Assembly: GCA_037952775.1 (NCBI GenBank)
Contig: JBANAY010000004.1
Coordinates: 13,206,001 to 13,270,000, forward strand
From: Clonostachys chloroleuca
Lineage: Eukaryota; Ascomycota; Sordariomycetes; Hypocreales; Bionectriaceae
DNA: 64,000 bases
Direction: 5' to 3'
The translations under genes were made by a program, and so were the position numbers. The notes below the pieces were generated by a model. The model was given only the letters and a program-made list of their open reading frames with translations. It did not search any database and had not been told where the DNA came from. Shown piece by piece: positions 21,819-34,844 of this stretch. Positions within the stretch are counted from its first letter, which is position 1. The number at the start of each line of letters is the position of its first letter.

Positions 21819-24800
21819 ATGTCCAAAGCCAACCACAAGGCGAGGCTCGCTGAGCTGCGAGCACTTCGCCAGTCCGGAAAGAAAGCGTTCGATAATTATC
21901 AAGTTGCAGAGGTCGATGATGTCTTCGACGAGGTGGACGAGGATGGCTACAAGAAGCTCGTTCGAGATCGTTTGAATCAGGATGACTTCGTCGTCGATGA
22001 TAATGGCGAAGGCTATGCCGACGACGGCAGGGAAGATTGGGATCGTGTTCAGAGATACGACTCCGACAGCGAGAATGAGGAGCCTCTGAGTCGTGGCCGA
22101 CCAAGCAAAGCTGGTATGTTATACAAAGCCAATCTTTGCTGAACCAAGGAGGAGCCGTACTAAAGGTGATATTAGCCAAGAAAGCCCGTCAAGAAGAACA
22201 TGCCCAACGTGATGCAAATGACAGAGACATCACGGAATACTTCACAAAAGGGGCTGGCAAGACCCAATCAAAGCCTAAGGTACGAAAATAGAAAACAAAG
22301 CCCGAAACCATGCGCCCTAGCTGACATTTCACACAAGGTGGTCAAATCCAAAGCAGACGATGATTTCCTTGCAGACCTGCTAGGAGAGGTAGACACCAAC
22401 ATCCCTTCTCCCGCCCTTCGACAACCGAAGCCAGAACGATCTATCGAGCGTCGAAAAGCCAGGGATCTATCGCCCGCTCCAGAGCCCATCCGAAAGAAGA
22501 CAAAGACTGTTCATACACCCTCAGCATCTTCACCAGGCCGAATGGCCAACGATAGCGATGGGGAGGGTTTTCTACCCCCTCCAGTCGACGATGATCTTCC
22601 AGCCGCCGTTGATGTTGCAATGAGCGACCCTGCTCCGTCATCCCCAGCGGCCAAGGTCGCTCAGCGAAAGGCCCAAATAAAAAAGGAACCGATAGAGGAA
22701 GAGGAAGAAGACGAGGATATGATGGAAGTTGCCCATGCTGGTTCCGTCAATGCTACGAGCGTAAACATAGCTGGGTCCAGGGCTGTGAAGAAGGTCCTTA
22801 AACAAGAGCCCACCTCATCCCCTCTCGGTCCTTCCTCTGTCAAACCTGCTGAGACGCTCGTGGACTCGTCGTCTTGGAACAGTCTAACGGATAAACTCAA
22901 CGTGGTTAATGCGCCATCTGAAGTGCGAACCGTTGGGAAAATGGACCACAAAGATGCAGTCGAGGCAGATGGTAGCCTGAACTTTTTCTGGACCGACTAC
23001 ACCGAAGTGAATGGCAGCTTGTGCTTGTTCGGCAAGGTTCTCAACAAAAAGACCAACTCTTATGTCAGTTGCTTTGTGAAAGTAGACAACATCTTGCGGA
23101 AGCTATACTTCCTTCCTCGCGAGCACCGAGTAAGCGGCGGCCAAGAAACTGATGAAACAGTGAGCATCATGGATGTTTATAACGAAGTTGACGAGATTAT
23201 GACGAAAATGAAAGTGGATATGTACAAGATCAAGGCTTGTACCAGAAAATATGCCTTCGAGCTACCTGATGTTCCCAAGGAGGCCCAGTATATGAAGTTG
23301 CTCTACCCTTACACCAGTAAGTTCAAGTTGTCATCTTACCTCCAGTTCGTGTATCGCTAAACCGTTTAGATTCACCGATTGATATGGAAACTCACGGGCA
23401 AACCTTTTCGCGTGTATTCGGAAGCAACACGGCGCTCTTCGAGCAGTTTGTTCTTTGGAAGAACATCATGGGGCCATGTTGGCTGAAGATTGAGGATGCC
23501 GATTTTGGGGCTCTGCATAACGCTTCCTATTGCAAGCTTGAAGTTCAGGCCTCACATCCAAACATGATCACTGTCAACACCTCGACCAGCATGGAAGAAC
23601 CCCCATTAACTGTAATGAGTCTTGCTTTGCGCACATGCTTCAACTCAAACAACAACAAGCAGGAAATCCTTGCAATCAGTGCAAGAATATACGAAAAGCT
23701 GTCTTTGAACGACACAACACCTGCCGAGAAGCTGCCTTGCCGAACATTTACCATTATTCGCCCTAATGGTCAATCCTTCCCTATGGGATTTGAGCAGCTC
23801 GCCAAAAAGAGAAGCAAGGGTCCTATCTTTTTAAAGAGGCAGGAATCAGAGATTCTCAGCTTTTTCCTGGCCCAGGTTGATGTCGCAGATCCCGATGTCA
23901 TCCTCGGTCATCAGTTGGAAGGTGTGGATTACAGCGTTCTCGTCAATCGCTTGCAAGAGAAGAAAACGCCTCAGTGGTCTAGACTGGGTAGATTTAGACG
24001 AACCAAATGGCCATCCTCTATCACCAAGGTTGGTGGAAACGTCTTTGCTGAGCGTCAGCTCATGTCTGGAAGACTGCTGTGCGATCTTGCCAACGATGCC
24101 GGCAGATCTGTCATGTTTAAGTGTCAATCTTGGAGCCTCACGGAGATGTGCAGCCTCTACTTGCCCGGAGACAACCATCGCCGCGAAATTGACAATGAGG
24201 TGGCACTGAACACCTGGGCAAAAGAAAAGCAAGGGTTGATGGACTACATCACCCACATGGAGGCTGACACACACTACATAGCCGCCCTCGCCGTCGGCGT
24301 CCAGATTCTCCCCCTGACGAAGATTCTCACCAACCTAGCCGGGAACTCCTGGGCTCGTACATTGACTGGAACACGAGCCGAAAGAAACGAGTACATTTTG
24401 CTCCATGAATTCCACCGAAATAAGTATATTTGCCCAGATAAACAAATATTTCGCGGCCGTCAGAAAAATGAAGAAAATGGCGAGGATGACGCTGCCGACG
24501 GGAAGAAGAAGGATAAGTATAAAGGTGGTCTGGTTTTCGAGCCCGAAAAGGGTCTGTACGACAAGTTTGTCCTGGTGATGGACTTCAACTCCCTTTATCC
24601 CTCCATCATTCGAGAGTTCAACATCTGCTTTACAACGGTGGAGCGGAAATCATTGGTCAGTACTACCCAGCGTTTCCTACAGGCGTCCATTTCCTTGTGC
24701 TAACGGTCAACTTTTCCAGCGAGGTACCGAAGAAGAAGAAGAAACTGTTCCTGATGTACCAGAGCAGCAAGACCTAGGTATCCTTCCCAGACTGATTACC

Positions 24801-26444
24801 ACTCTAGTTGACAGGCGTCGTGCTGTCAAGAACCTCATGAAGGACAAGAGTGCGACCACCGAGCAACTTGCAACATGGGACATCAAGCAGCTGGCTTTGA
24901 AGCTGACTGCAAACTCCATGTACGGTTGTCTGGGATACACCAAGTCGCGCTTTTATGCCCGCCCTCTTGCTGTATTGACAACATTCAAGGGCCGAGAGAT
25001 TCTCCGAAGCACCAAGGATCTCGCAGAAAGCATGGCATTACAGGTTATTTACGGTGACACTGACTCTGTCATGATCAATGCCAATGTTGACAATGTTGAA
25101 GACGCTTTCAAGGTCGGTCACGCGTTCAAAAAGCTGGTTGATGACCAATTCAAACTGCTCGAGATTGGTATCGACAATGTCTTCCGACGGATTTTGCTGC
25201 AGGCCAAGAAGAAATATGCTGCCATCAACCTCGTTGAGAAGGATGGCAAGTGGGTGGAGAAGATGGAGATCAAGGGTCTGGATATGAGACGTCGTGAATA
25301 CTGCGCCTTGTCGAAGGAGGTATCTAAGCATCTGCTTGATGAGATCCTGTCTGGCGATGAAACAGAGGTTTCGGTTGTGCGAATCCACGAATATCTTCGC
25401 GAGATCGCTGGCAAGATGCGTGAGCAGAGCATTCCAAATGCCAAGTACATCGTGTACACGCAGCTAGGAAAGGGTCCCAAGGAATATCCAAATGCCGATA
25501 GCATGCCGCAAGTGCAAGTCGCTCTGCGTGACATGGCGCGTGGCAAAGCTGTTCGCAAAGGCGACGTCGTCTCATACATTATCACGGGTGACTCCAAGAG
25601 TTCGGAGCCAGCCCCAAAGCGCGCCTATGCGCCCGCAGACCTCAAGTCTAACCCCGAGCTGCTACCTGACGTCGAGTGGTATATTGCCAAGCAGATTTTC
25701 CCTCCTGTGGAGCGTCTGTGTGCAAATATCGCGGGTACTTCAACATCGCAACTTGCAGAGCAACTAGGATTAGATGTCCGACGATATGCTTCAGTCCAGA
25801 ACCAGCAAGGGGCTTCAGGGAACGATTTGGGGGTTCACCCTCTCGAGTCCCAGATCCCCGATGAGGTCCGATTTGGCGACTGTGAACGTCTTTCCCTCCG
25901 GTGCCGAAAGTGCAAATCCACCACTCCTTTCGAAGGCCTGGCCGGAGGCTCCGATTGTGTCTCTGCCTCGGGCGTTGTCTGTGGAGCCTGTGGCAGTGCC
26001 ATCTCTACACTGTCCATCGTTGCGCAGGTTGAGCATGCGATCCGCACCCAGACATCGCGTTACTACGAGGCCTGGCTCGTGTGCGATGATTCGCAATGCG
26101 GTAACCGCACCCGCCAGACCAGCGTTTATGGCAACCGCTGTCTCGGCCCTAAGGGCCTCGCTCGCGATTGCTTGGGCCGCATGCGCTACGAGTATAGCGA
26201 GAAGGCAATCTACAACCAGCTCGTCTACTTTGCTAGTCTTTGGGATGTCGACAAAGCTCGCGTCAAGGCTGCCACAAGCGAGGACCGCGAAAAGATTATC
26301 ACCTTGGCAGAGCACAACCGTGTACGCTTCACCACCATCAAAGGCGTTGTGGACAAGTACCTGGACAAGTGTGGTCGCCAGTGGGTTGCTATGGATACAT
26401 TGTTCGCGAAATTGGGCTTCAACAAGATCGTTGCTGGTCCCTAA
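21819..26444 (+). CDS. POL1: DNA polymerase alpha catalytic subunit
   Basis: Catalytic subunit of the replicative polymerase alpha-primase complex, which extends RNA primers at origins and Okazaki fragments. Five exons (introns 22114-22175, 22280-22337, 23317-23369 and 24656-24719) give about 1462 residues, the usual family length. The N-terminus is acidic and binds primase in the family (ITEYF is a likely conserved N-terminal motif). Family-B polymerase motifs are intact: motif A DFNSLYPSII (about 864), motif B KLTANSMYG (about 949) and motif C YGDTDSV (about 999). The C-terminal cysteine modules include CRKC, CGAC and CDDSQC, as expected for the B-subunit-binding zinc/Fe-S region. The inactive exonuclease-like domain lies between. 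There is no frame damage, and all junctions are GT-AG. Confidence 0.97.
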
Positions 26445-27681
26445 GATGAGAATAGGGGTCATGGGTCTATGTGCATATAAATTTGGCGTTTTCCGGGACA
26501 TGAACCACATTCACCGCTGTAATAATTGGGTTGAGAGGTGCCTCTGTTTTGTCAAGCCAGGCTAACCTGGGGTTTGCGGCGTGAGTCAGAGAATGGATGG
26601 GTATTGGAGCGTTTGGGTAACTAATTATTTTTGCAATAAATATGATGCAATGTTGTGAGCTACACTCGACCAGTTTTACGATAACAACGTAGCGTCCAAA
26701 AATATGTTCCATGGGGGGTTTTTACAACAGCTGTGAACCCGTCAGCAAGATATTCCGTAGCACTGGGGCGCGAGTGTCAATGCACAATTATATGGAGAAG
26801 TTGATATGCAGAAAAGGTATATAATTTTCCCCTGTTGCTCTACTCCACTACCACCGTGCCTCACGTAACTCAAATTAGATGATGTACAATATAACAGGAA
26901 GAAGCTCCCCACTTGTCGATCATCACCACCATTCACAGCACTCGAGCAGGAACGTCTAACAAGAGAGCATACACGGCCGCTGGCGACCAGATGTGTGCGC
27001 TCCTTCTGAGCTTCCACGCCGTCATGGTGAAGTACAAATATTTGGTGGGGGGAAGATCGTGAGTCCAATCGAAAAGACAAGTTGGCGAGTTTTCAAAGCT
27101 GGGCAGGTAAATGAGGTAAAAAGGATCCCACATGGCATCTCATGAAACGAGATCGACTCAGTATCACGAAGAGCCAGTATCACCGCTATCGACACCGACA
27201 CCAGAACCAGCCAACCCCGCTCCCCCGGACCTGATTCCCTGTTTTCCCTCTCCTTTTTATATCACCTAATCCTTTGGGTCTTCTTTCATGCTTGAAAAGA
27301 CGTTGATGGTTCTTCTTCAGGAGCTTGGCAAGAGCATTGATGCAATATAGCTCGGTGGCTTCGCAATGATGCAAGATTGCCCCGCAGACCAGTAGTATAG
27401 TATGCCACTGATGAATGAGCGATCAATGATCCAGGTATCAGGGGTTGGTCAGGTCGTACCCCCCGCGAAATCAATATAGGAAGATGCCCCTTGTTTCTCT
27501 TCCGAGAAGTCATCTGTTCAGTCGTTCTATTGGGGCTGAGGTATCATGGTTCAAATGCGTGCGCGAACTTTTGGAACACGTCTGGAAATAATAATAAAAA
27601 AAAGGCCTGTAAATGCAAGAAACACAGCCCCGCCGAGTCTATCTGCCGAAATTCAATGACACCGAAAATGAGAAAATGGTT
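26445..27681. other. Intergenic region between convergent POL1 and eIF4G
   Basis: 3' flanks of both genes, 1.2 kb, AT-rich in places. Short open frames only; no RNA gene or repeat recognised. Confidence 0.55.
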
Positions 27682-30600
27682 TTACTCGCCATCCTTCTTG
27701 TCGCTAGCAGGGACTGCTTTCGAGATCGCTGGTGAGACGGCAGTTGACGGAGGCGAAGCCGGGTGATCGTTATCCATGTTCGCAAGCAAACTTCATGACG
27801 CTGTTAGTACTTACTATATCAAGAGTAGACAACATGTTGGGGGCGAGGACAAACCTGAATGCATTTGAAGATGAATTTTCCCTAACAGGGGGGTTCCCGT
27901 TCGAGACGATGCTCCAGAGTCTTCACCTGGCCTACCCAGCGCTCCGCCAGGACCCATGCGTCGGCCGCTATTGCTGCGGGAGGAGAACATCGACGTGGGT
28001 CCGAGGGTCACATTTCCGCTTGAAGATCGGTTGGCGGAACCCTTGAGGCGTCTCAGGTCGTCTCCGATGACCTGGTTGCTATTCTGTTGGAAGTTTCCGG
28101 TAGAGAAGTTTCGTGCGTCACCGCGGCCCATGGCCGGACGACCACCTCCACCACGCTGGTTGTTCCTTGCGTTCTCCTGAGCCTTTGCAGCTTGAGCAGC
28201 CTCAGCCTAATTACTATGTTAGATAAATTTCAAAGTGTGAAGGATGAAGCCACAACTTACCTCTGCACGGACCTCCTCCAACGTCTTTGGCCCCTTGTTA
28301 GTCTCCTTGGAGTGCCAGTTGGATTTACGGAGATCCAAAACATCCATGAGCATGAACTTCATTCGGCTGGCCAGATCGGGAGAGTCAACCATCTGCTGAA
28401 TACGATCGAAATAAACATCCATCATTGGGCGGCCCTTTTCAGACATATCCAGGTTGGCTCCAATAGTGCGCAGCAACTTGGATAGTGACTCGATCTCGGC
28501 CTCGTCCGGAACCCCCTTATGGTCCACGAGCTTGTGCACGCACTCGAGCATAATGCGCTCAGTAAGCATACCAAGCTTGTACAATTCACCAATGAATTGC
28601 ACGAGACCGAGACCTCTTCGCTTGGCAGCAGCAGCCGTGTAGTATTCATCTGAAAGCATGACAGCCTCGCCTGGCTTTTTGTTCTCCTCAGACTCCTTAG
28701 GTTCAGGAAGATTGACTTGCCAGCCACGTTCGAACTCTTCTTGGCATCGGTTGAGAAGGTACTTGCGGAACAGGTTGCCACCGCTAACAACGTTGCCATT
28801 CTTGTCCTTGATGCGCTCGTCGTGAATTTCAGGATTCATTGTTTCAAGCATCTTCTTGCAGAACTTGGCGTACATCGAGGCCCAGTGGGCTTCGTCAGTA
28901 GCCTTCTCAAAGGTCAGTTGGATGACTTGGCGCAGAGTTCGGCCATCAGTCTCATCCTTAGACTGAGACGCAATAACAAGAATTTGGTCGGAAATCTTTT
29001 CAAAGTTATCCGGAGTCATCTTGTTGAGGGCAGCCTTGACCTTTCTCTGGACCATCTCAGGGTCAAGATGACCAGATGTGGACGCGGCTCCTCCTGCGGC
29101 GCCCCGTCCAACGCTGGTTGGTTTCCAACCAGTAGACGTTACGGCAATAGGCTTAACCTCCTGACCAGCTGTGAGAGGCATGGTCTTAGCATCCTTGGTA
29201 GACTGGTCTTGTGGGCGTCGGCTGTTACGGTTCGCTCGACTGCTAGTTCGAGAACCTGAAGAGGGGCCCATGCCACTGCCTTGAGAAGGTGTACGTGACC
29301 CCATGCCTGATGACATAGGGAATGCGCCTCCAGGGCGTTGGAAAGAATTCATGGGAGCGATTGATCCCCGACCCACGCTAGCTTGCTGGAATCGCTCTGC
29401 TGATGTAGAGCCTGCTGGGCGCATGGGAGCATTGAAAGCGCCCATGTTAAAGCCGCCTCCACCTCCACGAGAAGACTGTCTTCCAGAGCCCGGGGTTTGA
29501 GCCCCGCGGCCAGAGGCAGAACGGCTGCCATCATTGTCCCCGATCAGAGACTTGACTTGTTGGTGGAATTCTAGTGAAGGTTGTTCGGTGAAGACCTTCT
29601 GGAATTGCATGAGGAAGTTAGCGTCATACTTGAATGTCTTCCCCTTCTTTGCCACCGCAGCATTGAGAGCCGGGTTGGGGGACCGAATGCCGGCTGGGTA
29701 GATCTCCTGATCCATGATCTGCAAAAAGCGTGCAGATTTGAGGGATTGGAGAGCAGCACTGGGTTGAGGAGGTTCCACAGGCTTGGTGATCAGAGGTGCC
29801 AGGTTGAGAGCAGCAGGCTTCGCACCACGTTTCTCGGCGGTGGTGGGCTTCGCATCGCCCTTCTCGCCAGCCAGCTTCATGCTAGCGAGCTTGTCCGTGA
29901 CGGCATCAACCTTGGAGCCTTCGACCTCCTTGGGGGCAGTCTTTCCTGCCAAGGCATCTGCGACTGAGAATGACTTGCCGGACTTCTCTGCCTCCTGGCG
30001 TTTCTTCTCCTTTTCTTCCTCAAGTCTTTCCATCTCACGCTCTTGCTCACGAAGCTTTCTGTCCTCGTCTGCAGCATTTGACTTTCGGTTTTCTTCGGCC
30101 TTTTGCTTCTCGGCAGCCTTCTCAGCCTCTCGCTTGACGCGATGAGCCTCCTCCTCCGCTTCACGCTTGGCATCAGCCTCCTCCATCTCACGAATGACAC
30201 GCTCCATCTCTTCCTCCTCGGTTTCCTGGGCTGGGACAGATGGCTTTTCTGTCTCCTTCTCCTGCACGGGCTCCTCCTTCTTGGGCACTTCAGAAGCAGC
30301 GGCGGGTGCAGGCGTGGGCTTTGCGGGCGCCTCTGCTTCGTTCTTGGGGGCCTCTGGGGTAGGCTCTGGAGCCGGGCTGGCGGGTGCTGCAGGTTTTTCC
30401 TCCTTGTTCTTGGAGGCCAGAGTGGCCTGCTTGATTTTTTCCTTGAGCTCATCCTGGATCTGCTTAGCCGTCTTGGGGGCTGCGGCGCTATCAGTGCGGG
30501 AGTGGCCTGGGGTTGACTTTGGTGGTGGTGTAGGCGTAGAGGCCGCAACAGGAGGCGTCTTGGTCTGCTGGATGCCAAGGGCTGGGGACAGAGGAACCTT

Positions 30601-32363
30601 GAAGCTGGTGGTATCGAGAACCTCGCCACTGAGGGACTTAATGGGGATAGCGGCACCCTTCTTGGGCTTGACAAATGCTGAATTGGTCTGAGCGGGCGTC
30701 GTTGATTTGTTGCTTGATCCCATGGCAACGGCTGGGGCCTGCTGGTTGGCACTTGAAGGTCTCTCAGGCTGCGACGGTGTCCTCGACATGCTGTGACCTG
30801 GCTGTTGGTAAGGTGGAGGGACAAAGGTCTGGTTGTAACCTGGAGAGTTAGCTTGTGGGGGAGGCATGTATGGCATATTGTAGCCATACGGGCGACCATA
30901 CTGGTCTAATTGTTGAGGCGGGAAGCCGAAGTTCTGACGTTTCATAGTTAGCAAAAGATGTTCATAATTTCCTGGTGACATATCAAGAGAGGCTGGTGCG
31001 GTTGAGTTGATGACATTAGGAGGGGAGGTTTGTTGAAGGGGTTTTCTCCTGGCGTCGTCAGAAACTGCAAGTGTGCTGTCCAGGTCATGTTCAGTCGAAG
31101 ACTGATCTCCCCGTCTATTCGAACGGCGATTCGGCTGGTTGGAATCATTATTGCACAGTTCACGAACAGAATCAGACCGGCGTCCAGGTTGGTGATGAAG
31201 TCTGTCACTCTCACGATGGGACTTGACTTTCTTGAAGGGCTTGAAAGGTTGTGCTTTGATTGACAAAGAATAAAAGGGGAGTTGTACTTGTTGATGTTGG
31301 GGCGGCATCGGGGGCGCGTAATGGTACTGGGGAGGGGTCTGCATGGACATGTTCGGCTGCATGTTGGCAGGAGGCATATTGGGCGTTCCAGGCATCGATG
31401 GCACAAGCAGAGGGCTGCGATTCGGCTGAGGCGAGTTGGGGTACATGTTTCGGGGTGACGGTTGGAACGAAGGAGCCATGCCACGACCTTGTCCGTTTCG
31501 GAACTGGTTGTTAGGCGGGTAGCCCATCTGGTTGTTGTATGAGCTGCTGTGAGGGTTGAAACCTCGACCGCGACCGGCTTGGGGCGTAAAGTTACCACGT
31601 CCGGCATGATCGCTCTGGACAGAGTGGTTGGATTCTCGTCGGAAGTGAGCGCCAGGCTGCTGACCCCCGAGCGCAACAGGGTTGGGAGGAACCGAGCCTT
31701 GTCTCATGTGGCGCTAGATTCAAGTTAGCACGGTGAACATGGAGAATGGGCGTGTCGGTTGTCATAATGATCGCTTACCTCGCCATCGCTACTAAGACTT
31801 CCAAAAGTCATCTGACTGGCTGGTTGTTGAAGGCCGGAGGGAGGACGTCCACCACTTGCGGATGGCTGTGGGATCGGGGATGGAGAGTGCGCTGGGGAGG
31901 GAACTCGAGCGTTGCCGCCAGGGATTGGGATAGGGGCGGATGATCCGGTCTGGGGAGTGCTATGAGCCATGGCAGGTGAATCAAAACCGAACTGAATGCC
32001 AGACTTTGCACCACCGACGGGACCGCCATTGGATATATAGCTGTTGGGGCCGTTTGCCGCCATGGTGACGGAGCTCTGTCGAGTGTGGTTACCGTTGGAG
32101 GCCGAGCTGCCTCGAGCGACAGCTGGAATTGCGGGAGTGACGGCGGATTTGCCGTTCAGAGAAGACGTTGAGGCGGGCTTTGCATTCTGCGCGGGCGGCG
32201 CCGAAGATCCAACGACCACAGGGGGTTGGGAGCCAGTTACGACAGCTGGCGACTGAGATGCAGACTTCTTCAATACACCTGCAGCAGAGGCATAAGAAGG
32301 AACCGCAGTCGCAGTATTGTTCGTAGCCGAGACCGAGTTCTGCTGGTTCGCAGACGACGTCAT
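27682..32363 (-). CDS. Translation initiation factor eIF4G
   Basis: Scaffold of the cap-binding complex eIF4F, linking eIF4E, eIF4A and poly(A)-binding protein. Exon junctions are at introns 31714-31778, 28207-28260 and 27791-27854. A further optional intron at 30934-31287 is exactly 354 nt and free of stops. About 1499 residues without that splice, or 1381 with it. The N-terminal half is G/N/Q/S-rich. A charged Glu/Lys/Arg coiled region follows, then an eIF4E-binding motif YDANFLM (YxxxxL-phi, about 896 unspliced), then the MIF4G HEAT domain (about 1078-1330, ending near LRKSNW). The tail is RGG-like and ends NDHPASPPST. A G6 run at 27888-27893 is one base short. With one more base the last-but-one exon continues to a good splice site and the total becomes 4500 nt. 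Confidence 0.93.
30934..31287 (-). other. Candidate in-frame intron of eIF4G (354 nt, no stop codon)
   Basis: On the coding strand the segment starts GTACAA and ends GTCAG, with a GCTAAC branch site about 14 nt before the acceptor. Its length is divisible by three and it contains no in-frame stop, so both forms encode full-length eIF4G. The encoded 118 residues are Arg/Ser/Asn-rich and unlike the flanking P/Q/G-rich sequence, which favours an intron. Confidence 0.6.
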
Positions 32364-33078
32364 AAGGGTATTCGTGTGAAGTCGGAGCGGTCGATGCTGG
32401 TAACAGCGAACAGAGGACGAGGAAAAGTTGAAGAATTAAAAGACTTTCTAGTCAGCGTCAAACGAAGCACGTAAAAGACTTAGGGTCTCTTTGGTGGCGC
32501 GGGCAGACGGATAAAGTTCGCACAACTACCAAGAGGGGCGAAAGTGCGAAAGAGAGCGACAAAAGCGCGGACGGCGGCTCTTTATGGAAGAGTCGGTCTC
32601 TAAAGTGATATCAAGTGAATGAAGGCCAAAAACGAGGCAATCGTGGCGTTCTCCTGTCACAGAACGAAGAAAAAAAAGACGGAACAGGACTTGATAAGAT
32701 GCGAATCCGCGTGGCGGTTCCGGGAAAAAAGGCAGAGAGGAGATTCTCTTCTGATATTAAAAATTAACAACAGAAGAAGAAAAGGTCCAATGCCGATACA
32801 GGACTGGGAAGGAGAGGGCCGGGTGAGATAATTCTTCCACCGGACCAGCGTGGTTCCTAGAGGTTGAGGAGTGTGAGGGAAGCTACAAAAAAAAAATTTG
32901 GGCAGCGGAGGTAATATGGGCTAGGGTGGAAGGGGCACCCAGTGGTGGAGGTAGCCGACACTATGGGCCTTGCCTTCCGGGCTACGGCGTGCTTCACCCA
33001 GCTACAGTTTTCCCCCTCCTCCCCCTCCGCCCACAAGGTTCCAATGGACTTGGGCGCCTTCCCCCGAGTGAGCTACAG
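32364..33078 (-). promoter_or_regulatory. ATG-free leader/promoter of eIF4G
   Basis: Reading the eIF4G strand, there is no ATG (CAT on the plus strand) for about 715 nt before the start codon at 32363; roughly eleven would be expected at equal base composition. The coding strand is pyrimidine-rich, with A/G-rich blocks on the plus strand. It probably combines the core promoter with a long scanning-friendly 5' UTR. Confidence 0.5.
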
Positions 33079-34844
33079 CATTCTGCCCCGATCTACGCAC
33101 TGTGCCACGCCACTAGCCCTTGCAGAAGACCGCACCAAACACGGCTGCAACGGACAGTGCATGTGGTGGCTGTGGCCAGCTAGAAGCACTGTACACTTAT
33201 CCTTCGTCACCTCCCTCTCAGATATTTGGGCGGTTTTGATTTTTTTTACACCCACCTCATTGTGCTACGTCGTACTTAGAGTGTGAATGGGGGCAGGACA
33301 GGACCCTCATCAGTCAAGCCAGTGCCCTACCTTGGCTGGGGCTCGGGCGCAACCCAACCAACCATTAGCTGTATTTTAACTCCAGTCACAACACCACACG
33401 GCCGGGGCTGAGGGGAAAGCTGCCCTCTCACCACACGGAACCGGTTTGCTTTTTTTTGCCCACCCTCGTGAGTGATGCTGTGCGCAATTTTTTTTCCATA
33501 TTTTTGCGATTTTTTTTTTTCTCAATTGCATGCGCCCGCTCTCTCTATCTCTCTAGTCTACTCACAAACCCCCTCCCCCTTCTTCCCATCATCTTATTCT
33601 CCTCCCCCCTTACCTCTCTTACTCGTCCGTGCCATGCCATGTATGACATAGGTATTATTAGTTAACTAGCCCTTTCTCCTTTCCCCTCCCATCCCTTCCA
33701 CTTCGAAACTCGTCCAGCAAGGAGTCATGGAGACCCTTAACCAAATAGCCCATCACCCACATCCGGCTGCCTGGGCTCTCTATCATCGCCCGCACAGCCT
33801 ACCAGGATCACATCACCTAGTTGCCACTTTCACCTGCTTTGCCCGGGGCTGGCACCACATACCTGTTATGCAGCGCACACGTAGGTAGCCTTGGGCATGT
33901 ACCTGCGTGGGAATTATTAATTAATAGTCCTGAGGTGGTGCTCTGATCGAGGTAGGAAGGGACGATTTGTCTCCAGTTATCAGAACCAGTCCGTACTAGC
34001 GTACCCGCACACTGGGCGCCAAGCATCTATTATTACGACCACTGAAATACAGTATCAGGGCAACGGCCTCGATGCCATCCGTGCCCAATTTCCTGCTCCC
34101 AAGTCCAAGTCGCAATTAACGAGTTTCAAGCGCCTGCAGAGGCCCGAGAAAGGGGCCCACGCGTCTCGTTCCAGACATGATCTGACTGGCAGATGCCGCA
34201 AATGAGTGATGCAGGTCATCCAAGCAGGCTACGCACGTAGGTATGGCATGTAGTTACGTATGTTGTGTTGGCCAAGCCAGCCTAGATAAGCGTAGGTGAG
34301 TCATTCAATCCCCGAGGGCTGATTTGCGATTTGCCATGTGTAACGTCACCAGAAGCAAGAAACCCTATTGTTCACTAAGGTTCTCGGTTCCAGTTTTTGC
34401 TTTGCTCATTATCCAATATGCTTTCTTCATGCATGCATGCAGGGCCAGATCAGTCACAACGACTTGACTGACGTCCAGTCATTCGCAATCAGCGCTAAGA
34501 CAAAGGGTATCAACTGACTCGGGAGCACCATTGCTGCCTGCCTGGAATATCAAGTCTTTCCAAGTACCAGAAAGCACTGGCAAATATTATCTGTATGTAG
34601 TCTGGACTTGTGCACTAATCAAAATCCCACCCGCTTCTTTCTCAATGGGGCTCCTAGCACCGGTTGTCACCAGCGCGGAATAATAGGCACAATGAAGGAC
34701 TGCTGGTGGGCAACAATGCCCGGAGCCCTCCGCTCCCCAATATAGGCAGGTACTTTACTCAGAAAGTAACAAGTAACCCTGCGAGATTCTCATTCTATTC
34801 ATCCAACTCACATGCTAAGCAAATAAGGTATCTTCCAAGGTGTC
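33079..34844. other. Intergenic region between eIF4G and Aquarius
   Basis: Distal promoter of eIF4G and 3' flank of the Aquarius gene. T-rich homopolymers occur around 33240 and 33490-33520, and an ATGC repeat around 34428-34442. No gene recognised. Confidence 0.55.

Noticed and set aside
30103..30691. Long plus-strand open frames with Leu/Gly-rich, membrane-like sequence opposite eIF4G
   Set aside because: Antisense translation of Glu/Lys/Ala-rich eIF4G codons gives Leu/Phe/Gly-rich shadows. No independent support.
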